Below, piece after piece: positions 8,461-16,921 of a stretch of DNA of 64,000 nt. Position 1 is the first letter of the stretch, and every line of letters starts with the position of its first letter. Source of the stretch: Actinomycetota bacterium (GTDB lineage Bacteria > Actinomycetota > CADDZG01 > WHSQ01); the NCBI GenBank assembly GCA_030446465.1, contig JAUJNI010000004.1, forward strand, positions 40,488-104,487, given 5' to 3'. The position numbers and the translations under genes were made by a program. The notes below the pieces were generated by a model that saw only the letters and a list, made by a program, of their open reading frames with translations, was not told the DNA's origin and did no database searches.

Positions 8461-9390
8461 TTAGCCTGTCTCTTTCTGGTCGTTGCCTCGAGCCTGCTTC
8501 GCCGCCTCCACGCTCGCTCTGAGGGCCTCGAGCAGATCGACCACCGGCGTGGTTGGGGTCACCTCTTCGGGTTCGGGGACTTCGAGTGCCTCATCGACCT
8601 TTTTGTGCAAGAGCTCGAGGAGCCGCTCGCGGTACTCGTCGCGATGGCGAGCAGGCTGCCACTCTGCGGCGAGCGCCTCCAGGAACACATGCGCCATGCG
8701 TAGCTCTTCCTCGGGTGGTTCGTCGACCCACCTTCCCCATAGGGTCTTCGGCTCGCGTATCTCGTCGGCATAGAAGAGCGTGTGGAGCATCAGTGCCTGC
8801 TCTGTCGGTCGCACGACGGCAAGGTGTTCCTTCGTGCGCATTACGAACCGGCCAACGGCGGCCTTCCCGCCAGCCTCCATGGCCCGATACAAGAGCCAGT
8901 ATGGGCGCTCGGCCCCCACGCCTGGTTGTGGAATGACGTAGTAGCTCTTGTCGAAGTGGACGGGGTCGATGGCACGTAGATCGACGAATTGTTCCACCTC
9001 GAGCTCTCTTGACCTTTCCGGGGCAATTGACTCGAGCTCCTCGGGGTCGACGGTGACGACCCGGCCCGGCTCCAGCTCGAACCCTTTGACGATCTGCTCC
9101 CACGGGACTTCGATGTCGTTGCTCGGGTCACCCAGCGCCTCGCTGACCTGAGGTTCGCTCGCGGGCTCCACGGACGCCTCGCGCTGCAAGGGCTCCGGTA
9201 GGGTCTCGTCGGCAGGTGAGGAAATGTGATCTGGGCTTCCTTCGGCGATGCGGCGGTAGCGGATGCGTCGGCCGGACCCCGCTTCGTACTGGTGAAAGCG
9301 CACGCTTCTTGGAGACGTCGCCCCGTAGAGCTTGACCGGTATGTTCACCAGACCAAAGCTGAGGTGGCCGATCCACACCGCCTGAGGCAT
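8461..9390 (-). CDS. ku: Ku protein, non-homologous end joining
   Basis: This 309-residue protein begins MPQAVWIGHLSFGLVNIPVKLYGAT, the characteristic start of bacterial Ku. The core follows: VDLRAIDPVHFDKSYYV, the YWLLYRAMEAGGKAAVGRFVMRTKEHLAVVRP block and LHTLFYADEIRE. Bacterial Ku is a homodimer that binds double-strand ends and recruits LigD. No LigD gene lies within the window. ATG 9390 is used; the few upstream codons are unlikely to be translated. Confidence 0.95.
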   Translation of the reverse strand: MPQAVWIGHLSFGLVNIPVKLYGATSPRSVRFHQYEAGSGRRIRYRRIAEGSPDHISSPADETLPEPLQREASVEPASEPQVSEALGDPSNDIEVPWEQIVKGFELEPGRVVTVDPEELESIAPERSRELEVEQFVDLRAIDPVHFDKSYYVIPQPGVGAERPYWLLYRAMEAGGKAAVGRFVMRTKEHLAVVRPTEQALMLHTLFYADEIREPKTLWGRWVDEPPEEELRMAHVFLEALAAEWQPARHRDEYRERLLELLHKKVDEALEVPEPEEVTPTTPVVDLLEALRASVEAAKQARGNDQKETG

Positions 9391-9438
9391 GAACAACAAC
9401 CTACAGCCCCCTCCTGGCTTGACCGCTAAGATGTGCTC

Positions 9439-10173
9439 ATGGCGAACAGGAACCCGGCTCTAAGACAGAAGTTCTTCGATCAACCCCAGCCGTTGGCGGT
9501 GGGTGTCGAGCGGATGAGCATCGAGGGGGTCGCCCGCAAGGCGCTGATCCTGCTCGTGGTGGTGTTCGCGACGGCAACTTATCCGTGGGGCAAGGTGCTC
9601 GAGGGAGAAGATGTCACCGGCCTGTTTTGGATCGGCGTCATCGGGGGCCTGGTCCTGGCTCTCGCCACCATCTTCAGACCCGCCTGGGCCGGTTTCACGG
9701 CTCCTTTGTATGCCGCGGCTGAGGGCTTGGCGCTCGGCGCCGTGTCCGGCTGGTTCGAGGCGGCGTACCCCGGCATCGCAATCCAGGCGGTATTGGGGAC
9801 GCTGGGTGTCTTCGTCGTGATGCTTGGTCTCTACATGAGTCGAACGCTGCGGGCAACGCCAAAGTTTCGCAGGGGAGTCATTGGCGCCACTCTCGCGGTG
9901 CTGCTCATCTACTTGATGTCGTTCCTCCTTGGCGCCTTTGGCGTACAGATGCCGTTTCTCCACGACACGGGTCCCATCGGAATCGTCATCACTCTCGTGA
10001 TCATTGCCGTTGCGGCACTGAACCTCATACTCGACTTTGACTTCATAGAGCGGGGAGCGGGGGCCGGTGCGCCGAAGCAGCTTGAGTGGTACGGCGCGTT
10101 CGGGCTGCTCGTCACGCTGGTGTGGCTCTACCTTCAGATTCTTCGCCTGCTGGCCCTTCTTAACCGGCGTTAG
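9439..10173 (+). CDS. Bax inhibitor-1 / YccA family membrane protein
   Basis: This 244-residue protein has a soluble N-terminus (MANRNPALRQKFFDQ) and seven predicted membrane helices. Conserved features include the EGLALGAVSGWFEAAYPGI segment and a C-terminal LILDFDFIERG motif, which carries the conserved acidic pair of the bacterial Bax inhibitor-1 (DUF4013-like) group. Members are thought to be pH-sensitive ion leak channels. ATG 9439 is preferred to GTG 9433. It is divergent from Ku. Confidence 0.88.
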   Translation: MANRNPALRQKFFDQPQPLAVGVERMSIEGVARKALILLVVVFATATYPWGKVLEGEDVTGLFWIGVIGGLVLALATIFRPAWAGFTAPLYAAAEGLALGAVSGWFEAAYPGIAIQAVLGTLGVFVVMLGLYMSRTLRATPKFRRGVIGATLAVLLIYLMSFLLGAFGVQMPFLHDTGPIGIVITLVIIAVAALNLILDFDFIERGAGAGAPKQLEWYGAFGLLVTLVWLYLQILRLLALLNRR

Positions 10174-10221
10174 CGGCATCAGCCGATCTGGTACACATCC
10201 TCTCCTCAGGTCCGCTCCCTG

Positions 10222-10241
10222 TATAACTAAACTGTTATAAT
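10222..10241 (+). promoter_or_regulatory. Promoter/operator of the XRE gene
   Basis: An inverted repeat TATAAC-TAAACT-GTTATA occupies 10222-10239 and overlaps a perfect -10 TATAAT at 10236-10241. A GAGGGG ribosome site and the ATG at 10251 follow. This fits autorepression by the encoded HTH protein; binding is inferred. Confidence 0.6.
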
Positions 10242-10250
10242 CGAGGGGTT

Positions 10251-10574
10251 ATGACCGGTGGCAGACTCATAAAGGAAGCCCGCCGACGGGCTCATCTCTC
10301 TCAGGCGGAACTCGCACGCCGGCTCGGTACTAGACAACCCGCTGTTGCTCGTTGGGAAACGGGGGCCGCGGCCCCCAGTTTCGATACCGTTATGCGTGCA
10401 TTAAGGGCATGCGGGTTGGAGGCGCATGTTCAGTTGTCTCGCATATCCAGTTCCGAAGCTCGCTCGATCCAGTCGTCTCTCAGCCTGACTCCAGGGCAGC
10501 GCCTTGCCCGTAACCGTCAGATGTTGGAGACGGAGCGGTGGGCGAGCCGGGCCCGACCTGTGAAGCCGCAATGA
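10251..10574 (+). CDS. XRE-family HTH regulator, probable antitoxin
   Basis: This 107-residue protein has an XRE helix-turn-helix at residues 4-55 (LIKEARRRAHLSQAELARRLGTRQPAVARWETG). The C-terminal half is short and polar. Its TGA overlaps the ATG of a nucleotidyltransferase-fold gene (ATGA), giving a two-gene operon that resembles HTH plus nucleotidyltransferase toxin-antitoxin or abortive-infection modules. Confidence 0.85.
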   Translation: MTGGRLIKEARRRAHLSQAELARRLGTRQPAVARWETGAAAPSFDTVMRALRACGLEAHVQLSRISSSEARSIQSSLSLTPGQRLARNRQMLETERWASRARPVKPQ

Positions 10575-11077
10575 ACCTGGAGCCGCCGCTTCTTGCCGCG
10601 AAGGTGATCCTGGAGACCCTGGCTCGTCACCGCGTCCGGTACGTCGTAATCGGGGCGTTGGGTGCGGCATTGCACGGGTCCCCGTTGCGCACGTCTGATG
10701 TGGACATCTGCCCGGACCCGCGCCCCGACAACCTGACGAACCTATCCCGCGCGCTGGAGGAGCTTGGCGCAAAGGAATGGGATCCCCACAAGGGAGAAGC
10801 AGTAGCGCGTGAATGGGACGCCGGCATGCTTCGGCGCGACGACATGTGGATTCTCGTGACCAACCACGGCGATCTCGACTTGGTCTTCGAACCGGCGGGA
10901 ACGAAGGGTTACCGGGATCTCGCCAAAGAGGCGGTGGAGTTGGACATCGATGGCTTGCGAGTAGATGTCGCATCTTTGGACGACATCATTCGATCCAAAG
11001 AGGCAACTGGGCGACCTCGCGACAGGGAGCAGCTGCCGACCCTGAGACGTCTACAAGAGACTCTCCGAGAAGAGTGA
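10571..11077 (+). CDS. Nucleotidyltransferase-fold protein, partner of the XRE protein
   Basis: This 168-residue protein starts MNLEPPLLAAKVILETLARH. It shows a degenerate nucleotidyltransferase core: VIGALGAALHGSPLRTSDVDICP, in which G-x-S...D-V-D is the metal-binding motif, and later GDLDLVFEP giving a third acidic strand. The C-terminal LDDIIRSKEATGRPRDREQLP is common in NTase-like proteins of the AbiEii/MNT type. Start 10571 overlaps the upstream stop. It is either the toxin or an accessory of the pair. Confidence 0.8.
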   Translation: MNLEPPLLAAKVILETLARHRVRYVVIGALGAALHGSPLRTSDVDICPDPRPDNLTNLSRALEELGAKEWDPHKGEAVAREWDAGMLRRDDMWILVTNHGDLDLVFEPAGTKGYRDLAKEAVELDIDGLRVDVASLDDIIRSKEATGRPRDREQLPTLRRLQETLREE

Positions 11078-11100
11078 AGGAGCCTCGCTCATTGCAGGGG

Positions 11101-11295
11101 CTAGTTGTTGGTGGCGCCCGGGGCTATCAACAAGTCGTCGAAGCTGCACGTCAATGCGAGTTCGCCGTCGACGAAGACAAGGACATGGCGCAACTCGGGG
11201 TTAATGGCAACATCTGCGTTCTGCCCGGGTTTCAGGTTGGCGCGCAGGAAGTTGGCGAGATTGGTGGCGAAGGCTTCCGAATCGTCTTCCACCAT
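11101..11295 (-). CDS. Small conserved hypothetical protein, 64 aa
   Basis: An ORF of 64 codons begins ATGGTGGAAGAC and encodes MVEDDSEAFATNLANFLRAN followed by a compact beta-rich tail ending LLIAPGATNN. Codon usage is strongly biased to G/C in third position, unlike the alternative frames, which supports real coding. There is no strong ribosome site, and a slightly longer N-terminus is possible. No family was recognised. Confidence 0.5.
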   Translation of the reverse strand: MVEDDSEAFATNLANFLRANLKPGQNADVAINPELRHVLVFVDGELALTCSFDDLLIAPGATNN

Positions 11296-11448
11296 AAGGA
11301 CGCTAGAGAGACGCCGCCTACGGCTCTGTGGCGGGCGCAACAGATGGGTAGTCTCCGTCCATGACTTTGACTTGGCGTACCTCTTGCTCCTCGTGTCCCT
11401 GGTCGGCCTGCTCGCCGCATAGCGCGTCCTCCACCTGACCTGGGCGAC

Positions 11449-11970
11449 ATGGACACCTGGAAGGCGATCGACTCGATCCGCGTCGTGCGTGAGTTCGCCG
11501 ATCGCCCAATAGCCGAGGACGCGCTGAATCGAATTTTGAATGCCGGCCGACGCGCCGGCAGCTCCAAGAACCTCCAGCGCTGGCGTTTCATCGTAGTGAG
11601 GGATCGAGAGCGTTTGAAGAAGCTGGCGCACGCAGGTCCCTTTGCCGCCCACATCGAGGGAGCGGCTCTGGGCATCGCACTGGTGATGCCCGATCCCTGT
11701 GCCGAAGGAGCGCCATTGTCGGTTGTCTGGGATCTGGGCCGGGCGGCGCAGAACATGGTCCTCGCAGCATGGGAGCTGGGGATCGGCAGCTGCCCGGCGA
11801 CCGTTTACGACCATGCTTACGTTCACGAGCTGTTGCGCATCCCGGACGACCAGCACTGTGAGTATGTGTTGTCGTTGGGCTATCCCGCGGACCCTTCCGT
11901 CTTGCAGGCGCCGAAGCGTCCGGGGGGCCGAGCCTCATTAAGCGAGGTGCTCCACGAGGAGACCTGGTGA
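11449..11970 (+). CDS. Nitroreductase family protein
   Basis: This 173-residue protein has the nitroreductase N-terminal signature AIDSIRVVREFADRPIAEDALNRIL and the FMN-contacting GRRAGSSKNLQRWRFIVV. In the second half, DLGRAAQNMVLAAWELGIGSCPATV matches the conserved NL-LAA-ELGIG helix. Members are FMN-dependent oxidoreductases using NAD(P)H. The substrate is unknown, and the gene stands alone. Confidence 0.9.
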   Translation: MDTWKAIDSIRVVREFADRPIAEDALNRILNAGRRAGSSKNLQRWRFIVVRDRERLKKLAHAGPFAAHIEGAALGIALVMPDPCAEGAPLSVVWDLGRAAQNMVLAAWELGIGSCPATVYDHAYVHELLRIPDDQHCEYVLSLGYPADPSVLQAPKRPGGRASLSEVLHEETW

Positions 11971-12004
11971 ACGCCGGTCGTGGCGGAGTAGCGCCGACTG
12001 CTGC

Positions 12005-12026
12005 TGATGTATAGTGACATACATCA
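12005..12026 (+). promoter_or_regulatory. Operator/promoter of the RHH-VapC operon
   Basis: TGATGTAT-AGTGAC-ATACATCA forms 8 bp inverted arms that end on the A of the ATG start at 12026. A -10 hexamer TATAGT lies at 12010-12015, so transcription probably starts at or next to the ATG and the message may be leaderless. The site is ideally placed for autorepression by the encoded ribbon-helix-helix protein. Confidence 0.65.
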
Positions 12027-12253
12027 TGAAGCGAACTCAAATCTACCTCGATGACGAGCAGGACCGGCGCCTTCAGAAGCGGGCACGAGCGACAGGGCGA
12101 ACTAAGTCTGCGCTGATCCGAGACGCGATCGACGGGCTGTTGAGCCGAGAGAGGAGTCCCTCCGAGCTCGAGAGCGCTCTAGAGGAAACCGCGGGAGCCC
12201 TCCCGGACATAACGCTGCCGGAGCGCGCCGAATGGGATCGAGGCTATGGCTAG
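12026..12253 (+). CDS. vapB: Ribbon-helix-helix antitoxin (VapB/CopG type)
   Basis: This 75-residue protein begins MKRTQIYLDDEQDRRLQKRA and continues TGRTKSALIRDAIDGLL, a canonical RHH DNA-binding domain. The acidic tail likely neutralises the toxin. The gene overlaps the downstream PIN gene by eight bases. ATG 12026 is chosen because the palindromic operator and -10 element abut it. Confidence 0.9.
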   Translation: MKRTQIYLDDEQDRRLQKRARATGRTKSALIRDAIDGLLSRERSPSELESALEETAGALPDITLPERAEWDRGYG

Positions 12254-12593
12254 GGTTTTGTTCGATAGCGACATTTTGATCGATCACCTAAGCGGTTCAG
12301 CAGCCATCCCGTCCGCCTTTGCCGGCTCCTCTTATTCGTCCATCAGCAGAGCGGAACTTTACAGTTGGGAGCACGCCGACGAACGTGTCGTTGATCGCCT
12401 TCTGGATCAGTTCGAAGAGGTCTCAGTCGACCGCGAGATCGCTGAAGAGGCTGGAAGAATCCGACGAGAGACGAGCATCAGGCTCCCGGATGCACTCATT
12501 GCGGCCTCGGCCATCATGTCGAAACGCCCACTATTAACGCGGAACGTTCGCCACTTCAAGAAGATCAAGCGGCTTCAACTAAGCAGCGAGTAG
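12246..12593 (+). CDS. vapC: PIN-domain ribonuclease toxin (VapC family)
   Basis: This 115-residue PIN protein has FDSDILIDHL at the N-terminus (first acidic residue), SISRAELYSWEH (conserved E), LPDALIAASAIMSKRPLLTRN (D and the LIAA helix) and a final N-x-RHF motif. It overlaps the RHH antitoxin gene. It is slightly shorter than average but all motifs are present. Confidence 0.9.
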   Translation: MARVLFDSDILIDHLSGSAAIPSAFAGSSYSSISRAELYSWEHADERVVDRLLDQFEEVSVDREIAEEAGRIRRETSIRLPDALIAASAIMSKRPLLTRNVRHFKKIKRLQLSSE

Positions 12594-12603
12594 CAGCACA
12601 GCG

Positions 12604-13017
12604 ATGCGAAAGCTACTTGCCGAATTCAAGGCGTTTGCTATGGGCGGCAACGTTCTGGAGCTCGCCGTCGCCGTCATACTGGGCCTTGCCTTTAATGCCG
12701 TCGTACAGTCGCTTGTTAATGACGTGCTGATGAACTTCATCGCCGCGGTGTTCGGACGCCCCAGCTTCGATGATCTGGTTTTCAAGGTCGGGGAGGGCAC
12801 TATTCGCTACGGCTCTTTCATCAATGCTGTCATCAACTTCTTGCTCGTTGCCCTAGCGCTCTTCGTGGTCGTAAAGGCGTTCAACCGAGCAAGAGAGCTT
12901 AGGGGTCAAAAGGTGCAGCCCCCCACCACTCGCGAATGTCCCTATTGCGTCACCAGCATCCCCGTCAGGGCTCAACGATGCCCGAACTGCACGAGCGAGG
13001 TTAAGGGCCCACGATAG
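12604..13017 (+). CDS. mscL: Large-conductance mechanosensitive channel with C-terminal zinc ribbon
   Basis: This 137-residue protein opens MRKLLAEFKAFAMGGNVLELAVAVILG, the classical MscL N-terminal helix and first membrane segment. A second membrane segment is at YGSFINAVINFLLVALALFVVVKAF. After the usual cytoplasmic helix it ends in a zinc-ribbon-like CPYCVTSIPVRAQRCPNC. It releases solutes on hypo-osmotic shock. The cysteine tail replaces the usual C-terminal helix bundle extension. Confidence 0.93.
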   Translation: MRKLLAEFKAFAMGGNVLELAVAVILGLAFNAVVQSLVNDVLMNFIAAVFGRPSFDDLVFKVGEGTIRYGSFINAVINFLLVALALFVVVKAFNRARELRGQKVQPPTTRECPYCVTSIPVRAQRCPNCTSEVKGPR

Positions 13018-13027
13018 AACGTACTGC

Positions 13028-13855
13028 CTAGCTTGGCGGGCCGCTCCTTCGCATCCGCTCCGCCAGCTTGACAACTGCGGCGATTAAGTGGGATCCGTCG
13101 AGGAGGGCCGGGTCGTTGTGGTCCGCCTCGATCGCGACGACCGCGGCGTCACCCGGGGCGGCTTCCGCAACCGCCCGGCTTTGCTCCGGAGGCACGATCG
13201 AGTCCCCCGTGCCGTAGACCACGGTCAGCGGGACGTCGACACGGCGTACGTGCTCAATCACTGGATAGTGCTCGCGCAGTAGCGCACTGACGGGCAGAAA
13301 CGGGTAATGCACGCTTCCGACGTCGGCGAGATTCGTGAACGGCGACCTGAGCAGGAGGCCCCCGGGAGGGTGCTCGGTCGCCAGCTTCGACACCACTGCG
13401 GCGCCGAGACTCTCGCCGAAGTAGATGAGCTGCTCGGGCTCGACGAGTTCATCCTGGACGAGGAAGCGATACGCGGCACGGACGTCGCGGGCGAGGCCCT
13501 CCTCACTTGGATCACCGGGGTTGCCGCCATAGCCACGGTAGTCGAACAAAAGCACGGCGAACCCTTCTTCTGCGAGGGCTTCCGCAAGTGGTGCCCGCAG
13601 CGACCGGTCGCCTGCGTTGCCGTTCGCAACAAGAATCGAGAGGCCGTTCGCTCGGCCGCGCGGCGGGACCAACCACGCTCCTAGACTGAGCCCGTCACTC
13701 GTCTCGAGCGTCACGTCCCGTGCTCCGTTGATCACGTGGTGGGCCCGCGGCACGGGCGCCGCCGAGGGGAAATAGATCAGACGTCGTTGAAAAGCCCAGA
13801 TCACAGCGATCAACACTCCCACCACCACGATCACTACGAGGGCGGCTTGCTTCAC
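13028..13855 (-). CDS. Membrane-anchored alpha/beta hydrolase
   Basis: This 275-residue protein starts at GTG 13855, with a GGGAGGA site about ten bases upstream. An N-terminal hydrophobic helix (QAALVVIVVVGVLIAVIWAF) anchors it. The hydrolase core shows the oxyanion region VANGNAGDRS, FDYRGYGGNPG, nucleophile Ser in YFGESLGAAVV, Asp in VYGTGDSIVPP and His in EADHNDPAL. It resembles the BEM46/AbhD13-17 group. The substrate is unknown. Confidence 0.87.
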   Translation of the reverse strand: MKQAALVVIVVVGVLIAVIWAFQRRLIYFPSAAPVPRAHHVINGARDVTLETSDGLSLGAWLVPPRGRANGLSILVANGNAGDRSLRAPLAEALAEEGFAVLLFDYRGYGGNPGDPSEEGLARDVRAAYRFLVQDELVEPEQLIYFGESLGAAVVSKLATEHPPGGLLLRSPFTNLADVGSVHYPFLPVSALLREHYPVIEHVRRVDVPLTVVYGTGDSIVPPEQSRAVAEAAPGDAAVVAIEADHNDPALLDGSHLIAAVVKLAERMRRSGPPS

Positions 13856-13892
13856 GTGCGTAGTGTCCTCCCGCCGCCGGTGGTCCGGAGGC

Positions 13893-15893
13893 TCAGTCGA
13901 TGCAATGGCCCGTCCTGACGACGGCTGCCGATGGCGCCGAGGTCGCATTCGTTTTTTGGTGCGTGTAGCCGGCGAAGACTGACTCTGCGCGCTGGGACGA
14001 AACGATGACTCTGTCCACGCCGTACTTGTCGATGATGGCGCGCAACTCATCTGCGGTGGTGCCCTCGGCCACGAGGACTTCATTTGCAGCGACGCGTTCG
14101 GACGGAGGAGGAATCCGTTCGTAGATGTCCCCCCAACGCGGGCGGGCCGGAGCGGACAGCGGGAAGTTCAAAGACAGAAAGCGATAACCGGTGTAGGCGA
14201 ACGCCAGGAGGCCTCCGTCCTCGGGTCCCGCGACGACACACCGCTCGCCGACGGAAGGCGCCAGTAGGTTGAGTGGCGACCTCTCATCTCCGAGTAGCGA
14301 CGCGGTCAGAGTTGGGTCGGGGGGCACCTTCGCCGGGAGAGCGACGCTAGCCAGCAGCGGTGAGGGAACGGCAAGCGCGACCGCGGCCGCAACGACGATG
14401 CGGGCCCAGCCCCGGCTGTTGCGAGCGACGCGGTCGAATACGTACGAGGCACCCAGGGCCGCGAAAAGCACGACGCCCAGATGGACCAGCGGCCAATAGC
14501 GATGTTGACGCCCCAGCGTCGTGAAGCCGGCCCCCAGCAAGCCCGGCAGCGAGCTGGCCAACAACACTCCAACCAGGGGGACGATAACGACGAGCGGCAA
14601 TATCCGCATCGCCGCCTCGTGCCTGTGCTCCATCCATGGACCTAAACCTATGAGGGCCAAAGGCGTCACGATCCCCCAGGCACCCAGAACGGCAAGGGGG
14701 GTCAGAGTGACCGGCTCGGCTGCGGTGTTCACGAACCCTCCCAGCCGCACGTAGTTCACCGCGACGGGAACGAGCCACAGCCCCCAGACGGCAAGCGCAG
14801 GGATCAGCGTGGCAAGCGCAGTGCGGATCCTTCCCACATCGATGGAGACGACGCTAGCGGCGATAGTGATCCCGACGCCCACGATGAAGGTCTCTCCTCC
14901 CGTGAGCCCGATCATTCCGAGGACTGCGCCGGCCCCGAGGAAGTCGGCCGAGCTCTTGCGCCTGAAACCCCGTACCAACATCACCAAGAAGGCGACGGTC
15001 AGCGCGAACGCGACATCTCGAGGAAACGTTGGAGCGAGGTTGTGAAAAGACACGTTGTAGGACCGCCGAGACAACAGATCGCCCGCGTAGCGCAGTGCTT
15101 CCTCGCCACCGTTCTCGCGAGGATCGAAGACGAAGTCAGGCCGGCTAAGGAGGAGAAATCCGATTCCGCCCGAGAGCGCGCCGAATACGGCAGCGAATGC
15201 TCCGGTCGTCACCCGGCCGCCGAGTTCCCGGCCCAGTGCGTAGAGCGCGAGAACTGCGCCGGTCACCTGCACGACGAGCAAAGGTCCTTGGGCGTGAAAG
15301 GCTCTGCCACCGGCGGTCAGTGAAGCTATGAATGCGACGAGCGCATGGAACAGCCACGGGTAATAGTTCGGGATCGCGCCGCTGAGCGGTCCCGAAGGCG
15401 TCGTCTCGCCGTTCATCAACTCGGCTGCCCACCCCATGTGAACCGTTTGGTCGCCACTGTGGCCGAGGGGGATCATGCGCACGATAGGTGAGCCCCACAG
15501 CGCGACGGCCAGCGCAACGAGTCCCGCGACCAACAAAGCGTCGCGCCGTCCAAAGCGTTGGTGTGACTGTGGTTCGTCCGCCGAGCGTCGCTTGGAGCGT
15601 CGCCGAGCGATGAAGATCTTGCGGACGATCAGCGCACTGCCGAGCGCGGCCGTGCCGGCTCTGATCGCAGAGGGGCTCCCAAAGACGAGACCGCCCGACC
15701 CGATGTGAATCAGGGCGAGAATCAGGACATAGGCCATCAGGCCCGGGAAAGCGAGCCCCAGACGGATGGGGACGCCCGCGCGGTCGCCGAGCAGCGCATC
15801 AACCACGAGGTATCCCACGGCGAGCAGCACAGCCGCGACGAGGATGCTCTCCAGCCCGGTGGCCAGGGCCGTGTCTAAGGGGAGCTCTGCCAT
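13893..15893 (-). CDS. Multi-pass membrane protein, possibly GT-C glycosyltransferase-like
   Basis: This 666-residue protein has around a dozen hydrophobic segments across residues 10-530 and a soluble C-terminal part ending in a STAND-independent alpha/beta segment (TTADELRAIIDKYGVDRVIVSS). The first extracytoplasmic loop HSGDQTVHMGWAAEL followed by PNYYPWLFHAL is typical of large actinobacterial membrane proteins with a GT-C-like layout. No catalytic motif was confirmed. It may act in cell-wall polysaccharide assembly. Confidence 0.8.
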   Translation of the reverse strand: MAELPLDTALATGLESILVAAVLLAVGYLVVDALLGDRAGVPIRLGLAFPGLMAYVLILALIHIGSGGLVFGSPSAIRAGTAALGSALIVRKIFIARRRSKRRSADEPQSHQRFGRRDALLVAGLVALAVALWGSPIVRMIPLGHSGDQTVHMGWAAELMNGETTPSGPLSGAIPNYYPWLFHALVAFIASLTAGGRAFHAQGPLLVVQVTGAVLALYALGRELGGRVTTGAFAAVFGALSGGIGFLLLSRPDFVFDPRENGGEEALRYAGDLLSRRSYNVSFHNLAPTFPRDVAFALTVAFLVMLVRGFRRKSSADFLGAGAVLGMIGLTGGETFIVGVGITIAASVVSIDVGRIRTALATLIPALAVWGLWLVPVAVNYVRLGGFVNTAAEPVTLTPLAVLGAWGIVTPLALIGLGPWMEHRHEAAMRILPLVVIVPLVGVLLASSLPGLLGAGFTTLGRQHRYWPLVHLGVVLFAALGASYVFDRVARNSRGWARIVVAAAVALAVPSPLLASVALPAKVPPDPTLTASLLGDERSPLNLLAPSVGERCVVAGPEDGGLLAFAYTGYRFLSLNFPLSAPARPRWGDIYERIPPPSERVAANEVLVAEGTTADELRAIIDKYGVDRVIVSSQRAESVFAGYTHQKTNATSAPSAAVVRTGHCID

Positions 15894-15956
15894 CCCCGCC
15901 GGCTTAGCGCAGGAAATCGAATATTGCTTGGTTCACCATGGCGCGCTACTGGAAGG

Positions 15957-16325
15957 TCACGGTGCGCAGTATGCCCAAGGAGACCAACCCGCGTCCCGGA
16001 AGTACGCATGCGCGGCTCGGGTTTGCTGCCTGCGAGTCCAGCCCCAGTCGTAGGTGCTGCGAGCTCCGGATCCCATCTGGAAGAGACCCCAATACTCTCC
16101 ATTGCTGCTCTTTACCCTGACCCTGAAGCTCGACTCGCAGCTCACGACCTTCTGCGCCTCGTGAGCCTTGTTGCGTCTGTTGAAGACGTCATGAATCACT
16201 CTGGCCGTGTGCCTCGCGCTCTTCCTGCTGACGTCCCGCTTCAGACCGTCCAGCAGATGTGCGTTGGCGGAGGGCGCTGTAACGGCAACCATGGTCAACG
16301 CAGCAACAAGAATCCTTGTTTTCAT
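15957..16325 (-). CDS. Secreted lysozyme/transglycosylase-like protein
   Basis: This 122-residue protein has a Sec signal peptide (MKTRILVAALTMVAVTAPSANA). The mature part contains VVSCESSFRVRVKSSNGEYWGLFQMG, in which CESS...G-x-x-x-GLFQ matches the soluble lytic transglycosylase core with Glu as catalytic residue. ATG 16325 follows AAGGGGACA. It is short for a transglycosylase, so only a minimal catalytic domain is present. Confidence 0.8.
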   Translation of the reverse strand: MKTRILVAALTMVAVTAPSANAHLLDGLKRDVSRKSARHTARVIHDVFNRRNKAHEAQKVVSCESSFRVRVKSSNGEYWGLFQMGSGARSTYDWGWTRRQQTRAAHAYFRDAGWSPWAYCAP

Positions 16326-16476
16326 AAGAAGTGTCCCCTTAGCTTGGCAGCCGTCGCATGGTAGGCCGCGGGCGCCGCTTACGCAAACGCGCACATGAAA
16401 CGAAGCAGGTCCGTTCAGGGGAGCCGGGAAGTATTCTTCAAAATGGAACACGCAGGGTCTCGGCGAGAGGAGTGCA

Positions 16477-16731
16477 ATGTCTCAAGGTTCGCGCGACGTA
16501 GAGAGGGTTTACTCGACTAACGAGGTGGTGGAAAAGCTCCGGCGTCTTGCAGACGCTCTTGAATCGGGTTCACCGTTTCGGATACAGGTAGCCGGTGAGC
16601 GCATCTACGTCCCGGTCCGAGCCGAATTCAGCATCGAGCATGAGCGTGGCAGCGACGAGGAAGAGGTCGAGTTTCAGCTCAAGTGGAACCTGGATGACGA
16701 GGAGGCCGGCGACACCGAGACCACTGTGTGA
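16477..16731 (+). CDS. amphi-Trp domain protein
   Basis: This 84-residue protein has the amphi-Trp layout: EVVEKLRRLADALESG, FRIQVAGERIYVPVRAEFSIEHERG and the terminal EVEFQLKWN. GAGGAG lies just upstream of the ATG. The family is widespread in actinobacteria and archaea; its function is not established. Confidence 0.85.
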   Translation: MSQGSRDVERVYSTNEVVEKLRRLADALESGSPFRIQVAGERIYVPVRAEFSIEHERGSDEEEVEFQLKWNLDDEEAGDTETTV

Positions 16732-16804
16732 GGTCGTGACACTGATCGAGGGGTGGTCGATCTAAAGCGCCGACCGCGGACTCTGGGACGGAGGAGAGCC
16801 GGTT

Positions 16805-16864
16805 ATGTCGTACCTGGGTGAGAACGGTGAGGTCAGCGCTGTGTCCGACCAGTGCATGGTTTAA
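16805..16864 (+). pseudogene. Possible 5' remnant of a cupin-type gene
   Basis: A 19-codon ORF (MSYLGENGEVSAVSDQCMV) follows a good GGAGGAG site. The first 12 residues recall the start of actinobacterial cupin proteins of the M-Y-T-G-x-x-GEVSA type, after which similarity stops. It may be a truncated gene start or a leader peptide. The assignment rests on memory of that N-terminal pattern. Confidence 0.25.
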
Positions 16865-16921
16865 CTCCAACAATGTGCAATCCACTCACTTATGGCGGGC
16901 GGGTGACTTAGGTTGCGGCGG

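Noticed and set aside
9460..10179. 239-residue minus-strand ORF opposite the Bax inhibitor-1 gene
   Set aside because: The plus-strand protein has recognisable membrane helices and family motifs; the antisense frame is charged and repetitive without homology.
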